Part shown: piece by piece, positions 16,746-24,553 of the stretch
Layout of the letters: each line of letters begins with the position of its first letter
Position numbering within the stretch: position 1 is the stretch's first letter
Source of the DNA: Ectobacillus antri
GTDB lineage: Bacteria > Bacillota > Bacilli > Bacillales > Bacillaceae_G
Length of the DNA: 64,000 bases
Assembly: GCF_003852715.1 (NCBI RefSeq)
Contig: NZ_RIAV01000001.1
Span: 124,001 to 188,000 of the forward strand
Direction: 5' to 3'
Notes under the pieces: generated by a model
What the model was told of the DNA's origin: nothing
Database searches by the model: none
The model's input: only the letters and a program-made list of their open reading frames with translations
Made by a program: the position numbers and the translations under genes

Positions 16746-16868
16746 ATGAACCAGCGCACACAATTCAAGCTTGCTTTGTATACAAGTGTACTACAGAAGT
16801 TACAAATTATTAGTAAGGGAGAAAAGCAGGATATTGTTACAAATAATGTGTCGAAGCCAGCTCATTGA
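16746..16868 (+). CDS. 40-residue ORF ending inside a terminator
   Basis: Forty codons with GGGGTGAGA before the ATG. The product begins MNQRTQFKLALYTSV and is mildly basic; I do not recognise it. Codons for NNVSKPAH form the 5' arm of a perfect 21-bp terminator and the TGA sits in its loop. It may be a real small gene or a leader peptide that couples translation to termination ahead of the MtnB-like gene. Confidence 0.5.
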   Translation: MNQRTQFKLALYTSVLQKLQIISKGEKQDIVTNNVSKPAH

Positions 16869-16896
16869 AAGCTGGCTTCGACACATTATTTTTTTA
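16842..16896 (+). terminator. Perfect 21-bp terminator overlapping the 40-codon ORF
   Basis: AATAATGTGTCGAAGCCAGC (first 20 of 21) at 16842-16862 pairs exactly with 16870-16890 around a 7-base loop CATTGAA, followed by a T run. It lies 130 bases before the MtnB-like gene. Confidence 0.9.
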
Positions 16897-17028
16897 GGAA
16901 ATAAATGTCTTTCTGGGTAGAAACATTATTGACAAAATAGCGCTATATATGTGATAATTCAATTAAATTTTAAGAATTATCAAAAAATTAAACGTTTATA
17001 TAAACAAACATTATGCGGAGGTGAAAGT

Positions 17029-17643
17029 ATGTTGTTTTTTTTAAGAACGTGGAAAGATTTGAGTGAAATTAAAACAGAGTTAGCACTTCGAGATTGGTTT
17101 TACGGGACGAAAATTAGTTTATCCATGCGGGCGTCTAATGAGCCTGTAACGTTTATTATCAACGCAGAAGGTAAAGATAAAGGACTCTATAATGAAGAAG
17201 ATTTTGTGGTTGTAAACGCGGCGTGTGAGCCTGTATTTGAAGGTACGCCGGCTGAAGAATCTTGTTTGCATGCAGCAGTATATAAAAATACAAGTGCAGG
17301 ATGTGTATTGCAAGTACAAACGGTAGATTGTCATCTTGTTTCGGAGATTTACGGTGAGCAAAAAGAAGTAACGTTTGAACAAAAAAATGTAGCACGTGTA
17401 TTTGGAAGAGACGGTATTGAATCATTAAAAATACCAATTGTAGAACATGAACAAGCATTTCTTGCTTTATTAGAAGAACAGCCCCATCCTGATCGTGGTG
17501 CTGTACTTGTAGAAAACTACGGTTTGGTTGTATGGGCGAAGAAGCCGCATGAAACAAAGAAGTGGCTGGAAGGGTTAGAATATTTGATGAACTATCATGT
17601 GAAACTCTTGATGATAAAAGGAGCAAGAAGCTCCGTAATCTAA
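17029..17643 (+). CDS. Class II aldolase/MtnB-like protein lacking the zinc ligands
   Basis: A 204-residue protein clearly related to methylthioribulose-1-phosphate dehydratase MtnB: LSEIKTELALRDWFYGTKIS, NAEGKDKG, TSAGCVLQVQTVD, VSEIYGEQKEVTF and the C-terminal region all align with what I know of Bacillus MtnB. In MtnB the zinc is held by an HxH pair (LHVHTV) and a His in RNHG. Here these are Gln95 and Gln97 (LQVQTV) and Tyr164 (ENYG). The usual SGNLS phosphate loop is also altered (TKISLS). A zinc-dependent dehydratase reaction is therefore unlikely. GGAGG precedes ATG 17029. There is no methionine-salvage gene next to it. Confidence 0.82.
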   Translation: MLFFLRTWKDLSEIKTELALRDWFYGTKISLSMRASNEPVTFIINAEGKDKGLYNEEDFVVVNAACEPVFEGTPAEESCLHAAVYKNTSAGCVLQVQTVDCHLVSEIYGEQKEVTFEQKNVARVFGRDGIESLKIPIVEHEQAFLALLEEQPHPDRGAVLVENYGLVVWAKKPHETKKWLEGLEYLMNYHVKLLMIKGARSSVI

Positions 17644-17647
17644 TCCG

Positions 17648-17687
17648 AAAAGCACTCCTTGGGATTTTCCTGAAGAGTGTTTTTGCC
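17648..17687 (+). terminator. Weak terminator after the MtnB-like gene
   Basis: AAAAGCACTCCTT pairs imperfectly with AAGAGTGTTTTT around a 12-base loop and ends in T's. Probable but weak. Confidence 0.5.
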
Positions 17688-17787
17688 TGTAGCGTGACGC
17701 AGTAAATTTTTTGTAAGCGCTTTAAATAAACATAAATCTGCGTTTCTCTTACTATACATGTTACATGTGTAGAAAGGAGGGAGTGTG

Positions 17788-18411
17788 ATGCGTGTTAAGT
17801 ATCACTTTATCCCGAAGAAACAAGTTGTATCCAGTTGTATATCTAATACGGTAGAGAGCACGTTAGAGCTCATGAACCAAAGTGGGTACCGTTGCATTCC
17901 TACTCTAGATGAGAGTAAAAAATCATTTTTGGGATTGATTTATAAGGTGGATTTGTTGGAATTTCTGTACAATGGTGGTGACCATGAGAATACAATTGTG
18001 TCTCTTGTAGAAGATGCGGAGGCTTTTGTATTTGAACGAGACTCTTTTTTTCGTGCTTTTTATACCATTCGTCGTTTGCCGTTTCTAGGGGTATTAGATG
18101 ATCATCATGAGTTTTTAGGAATTTTAACACATGCAAATATATTTGATGTACTCGAGGATTCATTTGGAATGAACACGGGTGGCTATACGTTAACAATTGC
18201 CACCCATGAAAATAAAGGTACGATTAAAGAGCTTGGCAGTGTATTGCGGAACTATAATATCGGGGGGCTACTGACGCTTGATAACGGCGATAAATATGTC
18301 AGGCGCTTAATCGTCAATATTACTGATGAGTTATCCACAACAGAACTGGAAAAACTGATTACAAAGCTTGAGAAGAAAGATTTCCGCGTGAGTCGCGTAG
18401 ATAAAATTTAG
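17788..18411 (+). CDS. CBS-pair plus ACT-like domain protein (CbpA/AcuB-like)
   Basis: A 207-residue cytoplasmic protein: a CBS pair (about 10-130, including CIPTLDESKKSFLGLIYKVD and LPFLGVLDDHHEFLGILTH) and a C-terminal ACT-like domain (about 133-205, ATHENKGTIKELGSVL). This layout matches AcuB-type proteins and the listerial c-di-AMP receptor CbpA; CBS pairs bind adenine nucleotides. The ligand cannot be read from sequence. GGAGGG lies upstream of ATG 17788 (GTG at 17785 is alternative). Its stop overlaps the convergent deacetylase-like gene by 4 bases, with no terminator between them. Confidence 0.8.
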   Translation: MRVKYHFIPKKQVVSSCISNTVESTLELMNQSGYRCIPTLDESKKSFLGLIYKVDLLEFLYNGGDHENTIVSLVEDAEAFVFERDSFFRAFYTIRRLPFLGVLDDHHEFLGILTHANIFDVLEDSFGMNTGGYTLTIATHENKGTIKELGSVLRNYNIGGLLTLDNGDKYVRRLIVNITDELSTTELEKLITKLEKKDFRVSRVDKI

Positions 18412-19163
18412 TGTGATAGACTTGGACGTACTAAATCAGAAACGAAAACAAAGCGGGTGTTTTGTTGTAGCTTTGGTATATAAGAGGAGATAACAGAAGC
18501 TGTAATCTCACCGGGAGGGCCCACGTGACCAATGGCAATCATGACGGGCTCTTTTTGTGTTTTTTCAAGTAATAGGTTTGCTTGCTTGGTAATATGTGCA
18601 TGTGTGTATACATCATCAAAAAACAGTTTATTTTCAACTGTTGGTACATCTAGCTCATCAGCTATTTTTTTTACAACGCTTTTGGGATTGGTTTTGCTGT
18701 CGAGGTAAAATAAACCATGCGCTTTACACGTTGCAAGTACGATGCGCATAACTCGTTCATTTGCGGTTGCCTTTGAACCCATATGGTTATTCATTCCGAT
18801 TGCATGCGGTACGTCAGCAATAGCCATTTCGACGCGCTTTTGAATTTCTGCATCACTTAAATCAGTCGTAATTGCATTTGGACCAAGCCAGCTTTTTTTT
18901 CCTTTTAAGGGCTCCATTGGTAAATGTATAATCACTTGATAACCATTTTTAAAAGCAGCCTCTGCATCTGCTTTTGTAGATGGCAAAAATGGCATCACAG
19001 CAGCAGTCAGTGGAATGGGCAGGGAAAACATTTTGTTCGTCCCCTTCATATTGTTGCCAAAGTCGTCAATTACAATGGCTAATTTGTGATGAGTTGCCGC
19101 TGAGATGTGAAGTGGGAAACAAAATAAGCTACATGATAAAGCGAGATAATAGAATGCTTTCAT
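18408..19163 (-). CDS. Secreted divergent polysaccharide deacetylase-like protein (YibQ/DUF610 type)
   Basis: A 251-residue protein with a signal peptide (hydrophobic stretch and Ala-rich site near residue 23) and the divergent polysaccharide deacetylase fold: LAIVIDDFGNN at the start of the mature protein, QVIIHLPMEP, and GMNNHMGSKAT. The catalytic motifs of classical NodB deacetylases are only partly kept, as is usual in this family, whose substrate is unknown. Two near-consensus Spo0A boxes lie 41-70 bases upstream. A GGAGG precedes the ATG. Confidence 0.83.
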   Translation of the reverse strand: MKAFYYLALSCSLFCFPLHISAATHHKLAIVIDDFGNNMKGTNKMFSLPIPLTAAVMPFLPSTKADAEAAFKNGYQVIIHLPMEPLKGKKSWLGPNAITTDLSDAEIQKRVEMAIADVPHAIGMNNHMGSKATANERVMRIVLATCKAHGLFYLDSKTNPKSVVKKIADELDVPTVENKLFFDDVYTHAHITKQANLLLEKTQKEPVMIAIGHVGPPGEITASVISSYIPKLQQNTRFVFVSDLVRPSLSH

Positions 19164-19203
19164 TTATAGTCCTCCTTCCGCGTAGTACTTAGTTTTGGCG
19201 TTT

Positions 19204-19233
19204 TTTGACGAATATACTCATGTTGTTGTCGAA
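19204..19233. promoter_or_regulatory. Two possible Spo0A (0A) boxes
   Basis: TTTGACGAA (19204-19212) and GTTGTCGAA (19225-19233) each match TTTGTCGAA at 8 of 9 positions, in the same direction, 21 bases apart (two helical turns), just upstream of the deacetylase-like gene. Confidence 0.4.
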
Positions 19234-19459
19234 TGTGAGAGGTCTAATCTTTTGTTGGGGCAGATAGAATCAAGGTTTGTTCGAAAATTGCAGAAAACAC
19301 AAATGAAAAAAATGTCTTTTATTGCGAATGTATTTACAAAGATAGAATAATTTGTAATAATTCTGATGGTAAGGTTAATAATTTGTAAATTTACTGAATA
19401 ATACAGTACATACATACATGAGTTTGATAATATGGATGAGGGGAATGAGGGACAAAGTC

Positions 19460-19732
19460 ATGTTTGCCGCAAGACGAAAGCACAAAATGGACAAGCTGTT
19501 ACTGGAAATTAAGATGAAACAGGAAAGAATGATTCAAATTGGATTATCAAAGGGATTTAATAACCCTGAAACCATTGAAGCGAGTCAAAGTTTAGATGTG
19601 CTGATTTTGCAATATCAAATTCATAAAGAGAAATTAGATAAGTCTTGGGATATAAGGGATTCATTTTTGCGTATAAGGGACCAGTTTTCAAAAGCTTCTA
19701 TTCAGTCATTGCTTGCGAGTTTGTTACGTTAA
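19460..19732 (+). CDS. Spo0E-family aspartyl-phosphate phosphatase
   Basis: A 90-residue, helical, basic protein with the Spo0E signature SQSLDVLILQYQ. Family members remove phosphate from Spo0A~P and so delay sporulation. GAGGGA stands about 6 bases before ATG 19460; in-frame ATGs at 19418, 19436 and 19445 are less well placed but possible. It is convergent with an orphan sensor kinase, so a kinase and a phosphatase that may act on the same phosphorelay sit side by side. The N-terminal extension before the core (about 20 residues, Lys/Arg-rich) is longer than usual. Confidence 0.82.
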   Translation: MFAARRKHKMDKLLLEIKMKQERMIQIGLSKGFNNPETIEASQSLDVLILQYQIHKEKLDKSWDIRDSFLRIRDQFSKASIQSLLASLLR

Positions 19733-19767
19733 CAGTACGCGTCATGCGCTTTTTATAGAAGTAAAAG

Positions 19768-19796
19768 AAGCCGCTCCAATGAGCGGCTTCTTTATA
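19768..19796. terminator. Bidirectional terminator between spo0E-like and kinase genes
   Basis: GAAGCCGCTC, loop CAAT, GAGCGGCTTC with A and T runs on its flanks; serves both convergent genes. Confidence 0.85.
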
Positions 19797-21288
19797 TTTC
19801 TGTATATAGAGGAAGACTTATGGTCACCTGTGTTCCTTTATCTTGACTGCTTGTAATGGAGATATCTCCATTGTACATATCGACAATTCGTTTACATACA
19901 ACAAGCCCGAGTCCGGTTCCAGTTGCTTTACTCGTAAAAAACGGATCAAATATTTTTTGTTGTACTTCCTCAGGAATACCAGTTCCTGTATCAGTAATGC
20001 GCAGTTGTGCAAAACGACCCTCTGGTTTGACCTCAATTAAGAGTGAATCATGTGTTTTCATCGCTTCAAAGGCATTTTTTGTGATGTTTAAAATGACTTG
20101 TTTAATTTGATCTTTTGAGCAACGAATAAGAACTGGATGATTTCCGAGTACTGTTGAGAAGTAGACACTATGCAAATTTGCCTCGGATTGAATAATGAGC
20201 GAAACTTCACTCACGATATGACGCAAATCATAAATTTGTTGCGCGATGGCAGTTGGTTTTCCTAAAATCAAAAATTCGCTTACAATTTCATTAATTCGTT
20301 CAATTTCTTTTTGAATTACAGAAAAATACATTTGGTCTTGTTCACCGGTGTATTTTTCACTCAGCAACGCCACCAATCCTTTAATTCCTGTTAGGGGATT
20401 ACGAATTTCATGGGCGGTACTCGCAGCTAAAGTTCCTATCAGCTCAAGTTTTTGTGCTTCATTTTCACGCCTTTCTTTTTGAGTTTGACGTTTTAATAGA
20501 GCATATTTCAGGAGTAAAAATAAGACGTTCGTTAAAAAGAGTACGAATAATCCCTCAGCAAGAAGTTGCTGATACAGTGCAGTCTTATTAATAGGTAATG
20601 GGTAAACAGAAACATACCACGGTGCTTTGTCAAGTGCTATGGTTACCTTGCGAATCCCCTCTGTTGAATAATCATCCTTATCTTTTAGAAAGACCCGATA
20701 TTGTAAATCGGATACTTCAAAGTGATATTCCGGTTTTAATGTTGTAAGCATGTCGCTGGCATAATCTAATCGAAGGCTTGCCATTACGATACCGGTTGTT
20801 TGTATTTTTTTGTCAATAACAGGCGTAGCAGCGACAATGACATTTTTCCCACCCATACGACCATTCATTGGAGGAGATAAAACCGTTTTTTGTGTTTTTA
20901 ATGCTTCTTGGATATATGGACGGTCAGATACGTCTGCAGTTTTTGTAATTGGATGAGAAGCGAGATAAATAACGCCATCTGTTTGTGCATAGTAGAAGCC
21001 TGAAAAGCGCGCATCTCGTTTGTCCACACTATTTAGAATTTCTTGAATTTGTTCAGAGTCATTGTTCGTTCGGTTCACTACCATTGCCAAGGTTTCCAAA
21101 GCAGAAATGGCTTCACCGATAAATCGGTCGAGGTTATCTTTGTATAAATCCGCAATAATCCGTGCTTCTCGTTTATTTTTTTTCTCCATATTGGATTGAT
21201 GGTATATAAATAGAAAAGTGCAACAAGCTGTCGTAGGTAATACGACGAGCAGTGCATAAGATAGAATCGTTTTTAAAATAGCATTCAC
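19792..21288 (-). CDS. Orphan membrane sensor histidine kinase (sporulation-kinase type)
   Basis: A 498-residue kinase: a transmembrane helix at about 5-28, an extracellular sensor of dCACHE/PDC type (about 40-250, with GFYYAQTDGVIYLAS and RPYIQEAL), a second helix (about 257-280), then HisKA with STAHEIRNPLTGIKG (phospho-His) and HATPase with N-box NITKNAFEAM, DTGTGIPEE and GTGLGLVV. No response regulator is adjacent, as for KinA-E of the phosphorelay. The start is GTG 21288, with AGGAG 8 bases upstream; the frame stays open to an ATG at 21369. Confidence 0.87.
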   Translation of the reverse strand: MNAILKTILSYALLVVLPTTACCTFLFIYHQSNMEKKNKREARIIADLYKDNLDRFIGEAISALETLAMVVNRTNNDSEQIQEILNSVDKRDARFSGFYYAQTDGVIYLASHPITKTADVSDRPYIQEALKTQKTVLSPPMNGRMGGKNVIVAATPVIDKKIQTTGIVMASLRLDYASDMLTTLKPEYHFEVSDLQYRVFLKDKDDYSTEGIRKVTIALDKAPWYVSVYPLPINKTALYQQLLAEGLFVLFLTNVLFLLLKYALLKRQTQKERRENEAQKLELIGTLAASTAHEIRNPLTGIKGLVALLSEKYTGEQDQMYFSVIQKEIERINEIVSEFLILGKPTAIAQQIYDLRHIVSEVSLIIQSEANLHSVYFSTVLGNHPVLIRCSKDQIKQVILNITKNAFEAMKTHDSLLIEVKPEGRFAQLRITDTGTGIPEEVQQKIFDPFFTSKATGTGLGLVVCKRIVDMYNGDISITSSQDKGTQVTISLPLYTEI

Positions 21289-21470
21289 AAGCTGTTCTCC
21301 TTTGTTCCAAATAGACTTAACAGACTTGGGGAAGTCTTTGTAAAAGCCACAGGTATAAAATAAAGACATGAAAAGATATATCCTATTTAGGAGTTAATAA
21401 ATGTTATCTTTAGTATATAAAACTTTTTATAAAAAACATAATGATTTCCAGTTAAAGATATAAAAATATA

Positions 21471-21500
21471 TTGACAATTTCCAATTGTTTCCGTTATTAT
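21471..21500 (+). promoter_or_regulatory. Sigma-A promoter and operator-like dyad of the marR gene
   Basis: TTGACA (21471-21476) and TATTAT (21495-21500) are 18 bases apart. A dyad ACAATT-TCC-AATTGT (21474-21488) overlaps the -35 box and spacer, suitable for autorepression by the MarR protein. Confidence 0.65.
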
Positions 21501-21535
21501 ACTTTTATTTCAAGATATTTAAAGGGTGAGATGAA

Positions 21536-21985
21536 ATGAGCAAGTATCAAAAAGAAGAGATTTCTCTTTCACTAAAGGTGTTTATCGGTCTTTCGCGTGT
21601 ACATCGTGCATTGATGGATATCTCTAATAAATCTGCGCAAGAAAATGAGTTAAATCCGACTGAATTTGCAGTGCTAGAATTGTTATATCACAAGGGCAGT
21701 CAGCCATTGCAACAAATTGGTGAAAAGATTTTAATTGCTAGCGGCAGTATTACCTATGTTGTGGATAAGTTAGAAAAGAAGGGATTGGTGCTTCGCCGTC
21801 CATGTACATATGATAGACGTGTTATCTTTGCGGACTTAACAACAAAAGGGACGAAACTGATGGAAACCGTATTTCCCATTCATGAAGTCAAGTTACACGA
21901 ATCACTGGCTATGCTTACAGCGGCGGAAAAAGAACAATTGCTGCAACTGCTGAAAAAGGTCGGAAAGTATTATTCGCGAAGGTAA
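21536..21985 (+). CDS. MarR-family transcriptional regulator
   Basis: A 149-residue winged-helix regulator. Helix-turn-helix region PLQQIGEKILIASGSITYVVDKLEKKG is followed by the wing with CTYDRRVIFADLT, the MarR D-R-R signature. One Cys lies in the wing (RRPCTYDRR), a possible redox sensor but also common in this branch. It sits 71 bases before an M3 peptidase gene in the same direction, so it may regulate that gene as well as itself. Confidence 0.88.
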   Translation: MSKYQKEEISLSLKVFIGLSRVHRALMDISNKSAQENELNPTEFAVLELLYHKGSQPLQQIGEKILIASGSITYVVDKLEKKGLVLRRPCTYDRRVIFADLTTKGTKLMETVFPIHEVKLHESLAMLTAAEKEQLLQLLKKVGKYYSRR

Positions 21986-22056
21986 TTAAAAAACAGGAAT
22001 TTATAGATGAGCATGGAATAAAAAGAGAGATATCTATAATAGGAGAGTGAGTAGAG

Positions 22057-23751
22057 ATGGGGTTTCAACACTATACATATGTAAGACCTAATATGAAAGA
22101 AGTAGAAGCTCGTTTTACAGAAGCGCTGATTCAGTTTGAAAAAGCAACCTCCGCTAAGCAACAGGAGCAAGCAATGGAGCAAATTAATGCGGTGCGTAAT
22201 GATTATCATACAATGGCAAACTTATGCTATGTCAGACATACAATTGATACAAATGATGAGTTCTATAAAGCTGAGCAAGAGTTCTTTGACGAAACAATGC
22301 CGGTAGTGAAGGGATTTGTCTCAAAATACTATCAGGCGCTTGTTGAATCTTCGTATCGTGCGGAATTAGAACAATTATATGGGAGCCAACTGTTTGCACT
22401 TGCTTCCTGTGAACTGCAGACGTACTCTGATGAAGTACTAGCGGACTTACAGTTAGAGAACAAGTTGTCTTCGCAATATACAAAGCTGATGGCTTCCGCT
22501 AAAATCGAATTTGAAGGCGATGAGCGTACGCTGTCGCAGCTTGTACCGTTTACGCAGCATCAAGATCGTGATGTTCGTCGCAGTGCCAACGAGGCCTATT
22601 ATGGCTTTTTGGCTGAGCATGAAGAGGAGTTGGATGAAATTTACGACAAGCTGGTGAAAGTGCGTACAGAAATTGCAAAAAAGCTTGGATTTACAAATTT
22701 TGTTGAGCTTGGTTATGCGCGCATGTTCCGTACGGATTATAATGCTGAGATGGTGGCTTCGTATCGTAAACAAGTATTAGATCATATCGTGCCGCTGGCG
22801 ACCAAATTACGCGAGCGTCAACAACAGCGTATTGGTGTGGATAAGCTGAAATTTTATGATGAAGGCTTTGAGTTTCCATCTGGTAATCCAGTTCCAAAAG
22901 GAAATGCTGAATGGATTGTTGCAAATGGCAAGCAAATGTATAAAGAACTATCTCCGGAAACCGATGCGTTCTTTACATTCATGCTAGAAAATAATTTAAT
23001 GGATCTGGTTGCGAAAAAGGGAAAAGCAGGCGGCGGTTATTGTACATTTATTGAAAATTACAAAGCGCCATATATTTTCTCTAATTTTAATGGTACATCG
23101 GGCGACATTGATGTACTAACACATGAAGCAGGTCATGCGTTTCAAGTATATGAAAGCCGTAATTTTGTGGTACCTGAGTATAACTGGCCAACATATGAAG
23201 CGTGTGAAATTCATTCAATGAGCATGGAATTCTTCACTTGGCCATGGATGGAACTGTTCTTTAAAGAAGATACAGAGAAATATTATTTCTCACACTTGAG
23301 CTCCGCCCTGTTGTTTTTACCGTACGGAGTGAGCGTGGATGAGTTCCAGCACTTTGTCTATGAAAACCCAGATGCAACGCCGCAAGAGAGAAAAGCGGCA
23401 TGGCGCGAAATTGAGAAGAAATACTTGCCGCATCGTGACTATGATGGACAAGCTTTTCTAGAGAAGGGTGGTTTCTGGCAACGCCAAGGTCATATCTATA
23501 ATTCGCCATTTTATTATATTGACTATACACTTGCACAAATTTGTGCGTTTCAGTTCTGGAAGCGTTCGCGTGAAAATAGGGAAGAAGCTTGGGCAGATTA
23601 TGTGACGTTATGTCGTCAAGGCGGTAGCAAGTCCTTCCTTGAGCTTGTGGAAGTAGCTGGCGTAACATCTCCATTTGCTCCTGGGTGTGTTGAATCTGTG
23701 GTCGAAGAGATTCAAGCATGGCTTGATAGCGTGGATGACACAAAGATGTAA
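22057..23751 (+). CDS. M3-family oligoendopeptidase (PepF-like)
   Basis: A 564-residue metallopeptidase, the usual length for PepF-type enzymes. The zinc motif HEAGHAFQ is near residue 355, and the third ligand is in ACEIHSMSMEF about 25 residues on. It degrades short peptides in the cytoplasm; in Bacillus such enzymes can also influence signalling peptides. A GGAGAG site lies ahead of the ATG. No secretion signal. A terminator-like hairpin follows. Confidence 0.9.
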   Translation: MGFQHYTYVRPNMKEVEARFTEALIQFEKATSAKQQEQAMEQINAVRNDYHTMANLCYVRHTIDTNDEFYKAEQEFFDETMPVVKGFVSKYYQALVESSYRAELEQLYGSQLFALASCELQTYSDEVLADLQLENKLSSQYTKLMASAKIEFEGDERTLSQLVPFTQHQDRDVRRSANEAYYGFLAEHEEELDEIYDKLVKVRTEIAKKLGFTNFVELGYARMFRTDYNAEMVASYRKQVLDHIVPLATKLRERQQQRIGVDKLKFYDEGFEFPSGNPVPKGNAEWIVANGKQMYKELSPETDAFFTFMLENNLMDLVAKKGKAGGGYCTFIENYKAPYIFSNFNGTSGDIDVLTHEAGHAFQVYESRNFVVPEYNWPTYEACEIHSMSMEFFTWPWMELFFKEDTEKYYFSHLSSALLFLPYGVSVDEFQHFVYENPDATPQERKAAWREIEKKYLPHRDYDGQAFLEKGGFWQRQGHIYNSPFYYIDYTLAQICAFQFWKRSRENREEAWADYVTLCRQGGSKSFLELVEVAGVTSPFAPGCVESVVEEIQAWLDSVDDTKM

Positions 23752-23833
23752 AAGGAATTTTCTGATAATTTTATCGACTTTATGAGTTGTTCATGGGATA
23801 ATAAGGAAGAAAGCTTCCTATATATGTACAGAT

Positions 23834-23862
23834 AGGGCGCTTCCTAGGAGGCGCCTTCTTAT
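23834..23862 (+). terminator. Terminator after the M3 peptidase gene
   Basis: GGGCGCTTCCT and AGGAGGCGCC form a hairpin with almost no loop and one mismatch, followed by TTCTTATTT. Confidence 0.65.
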
Positions 23863-23983
23863 TTCAAAGACTGTGTTAAAGTATGATGTCAATCATTAGC
23901 ATTTGTGGATTGGAAAAGTGAAACCTTGTAGCAAAAATCAACAAGGAGCTTTAATAGGGCTATTTCAAAAAGGGGGAGAAAGT

Positions 23984-24502
23984 ATGACGCAAACAAGTAT
24001 TCAAACCATTTTGGAAACGTTAACAAACACAAGAGATAAAGTTGTGAAAGAAGTAGCGAGTCTTCACGATACACAGTTGAACGCTAAGCCGAAGCGAGAG
24101 AAGTGGAGCATTGCGCAAAATTTACATCATTTGCATTTAGTAGAGCAGGCCGTTACGTCTGCTATCACGTATGCTCTTCATAAAACAGAGCGCGTACAAG
24201 TTACGTTAAAACCCGTGCAGGCTACGTTAAACCGTGCTTACAAGCGCGAGGCACCTGAGCAAATGAAGCCAACAGATACTATCATGAAGCAAGATGAAAT
24301 ACAAGACTTACTACAAACGTCTCGCCGTGAGCTGTTGCATGTGATTCATAGCGTAACCGATGAACGAGATTTGTTTGAGAAAGCAGCAAAGCATCCTGTG
24401 TTTGGTGAAATCAATGTGCAGCAATGGCTGGAGTTTTTAGACTATCATGAAAAAAGGCACTTGGCGCAGATACAAGAAGCCAAGAGGGCCTTGCATTCAT
24501 AA
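23984..24502 (+). CDS. DinB/YfiT-family protein
   Basis: A 172-residue four-helix-bundle protein. The metal triad of DinB proteins is suggested by NLHHLHLVEQAV (His in helix 2) and the C-terminal DYHEKRHLAQI (two His). Bacillus members include metal-dependent thiol S-transferases (BstA-type); the substrate here is unknown. The start is ATG 23984 after GGGGGAG; an in-frame ATG at 23903 has no site. It is convergent with the RND exporter. Confidence 0.85.
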   Translation: MTQTSIQTILETLTNTRDKVVKEVASLHDTQLNAKPKREKWSIAQNLHHLHLVEQAVTSAITYALHKTERVQVTLKPVQATLNRAYKREAPEQMKPTDTIMKQDEIQDLLQTSRRELLHVIHSVTDERDLFEKAAKHPVFGEINVQQWLEFLDYHEKRHLAQIQEAKRALHS

Positions 24503-24521
24503 TAGAAATAAAATGAGAAAG

Positions 24522-24553
24522 AAGACCTTGTGCTTGTGCACAAGGTCTTTTCT
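24522..24553. terminator. Bidirectional terminator between DinB and RND genes
   Basis: AAGACCTTGTGC, TTGT loop, GCACAAGGTCTT with A-rich 5' and T-rich 3' flanks. Confidence 0.88.

Noticed and set aside
19218-19415. 65-codon minus-strand frame upstream of the Spo0E-like gene
   Set aside because: No ribosome binding site, odd composition; the region is better read as regulatory.
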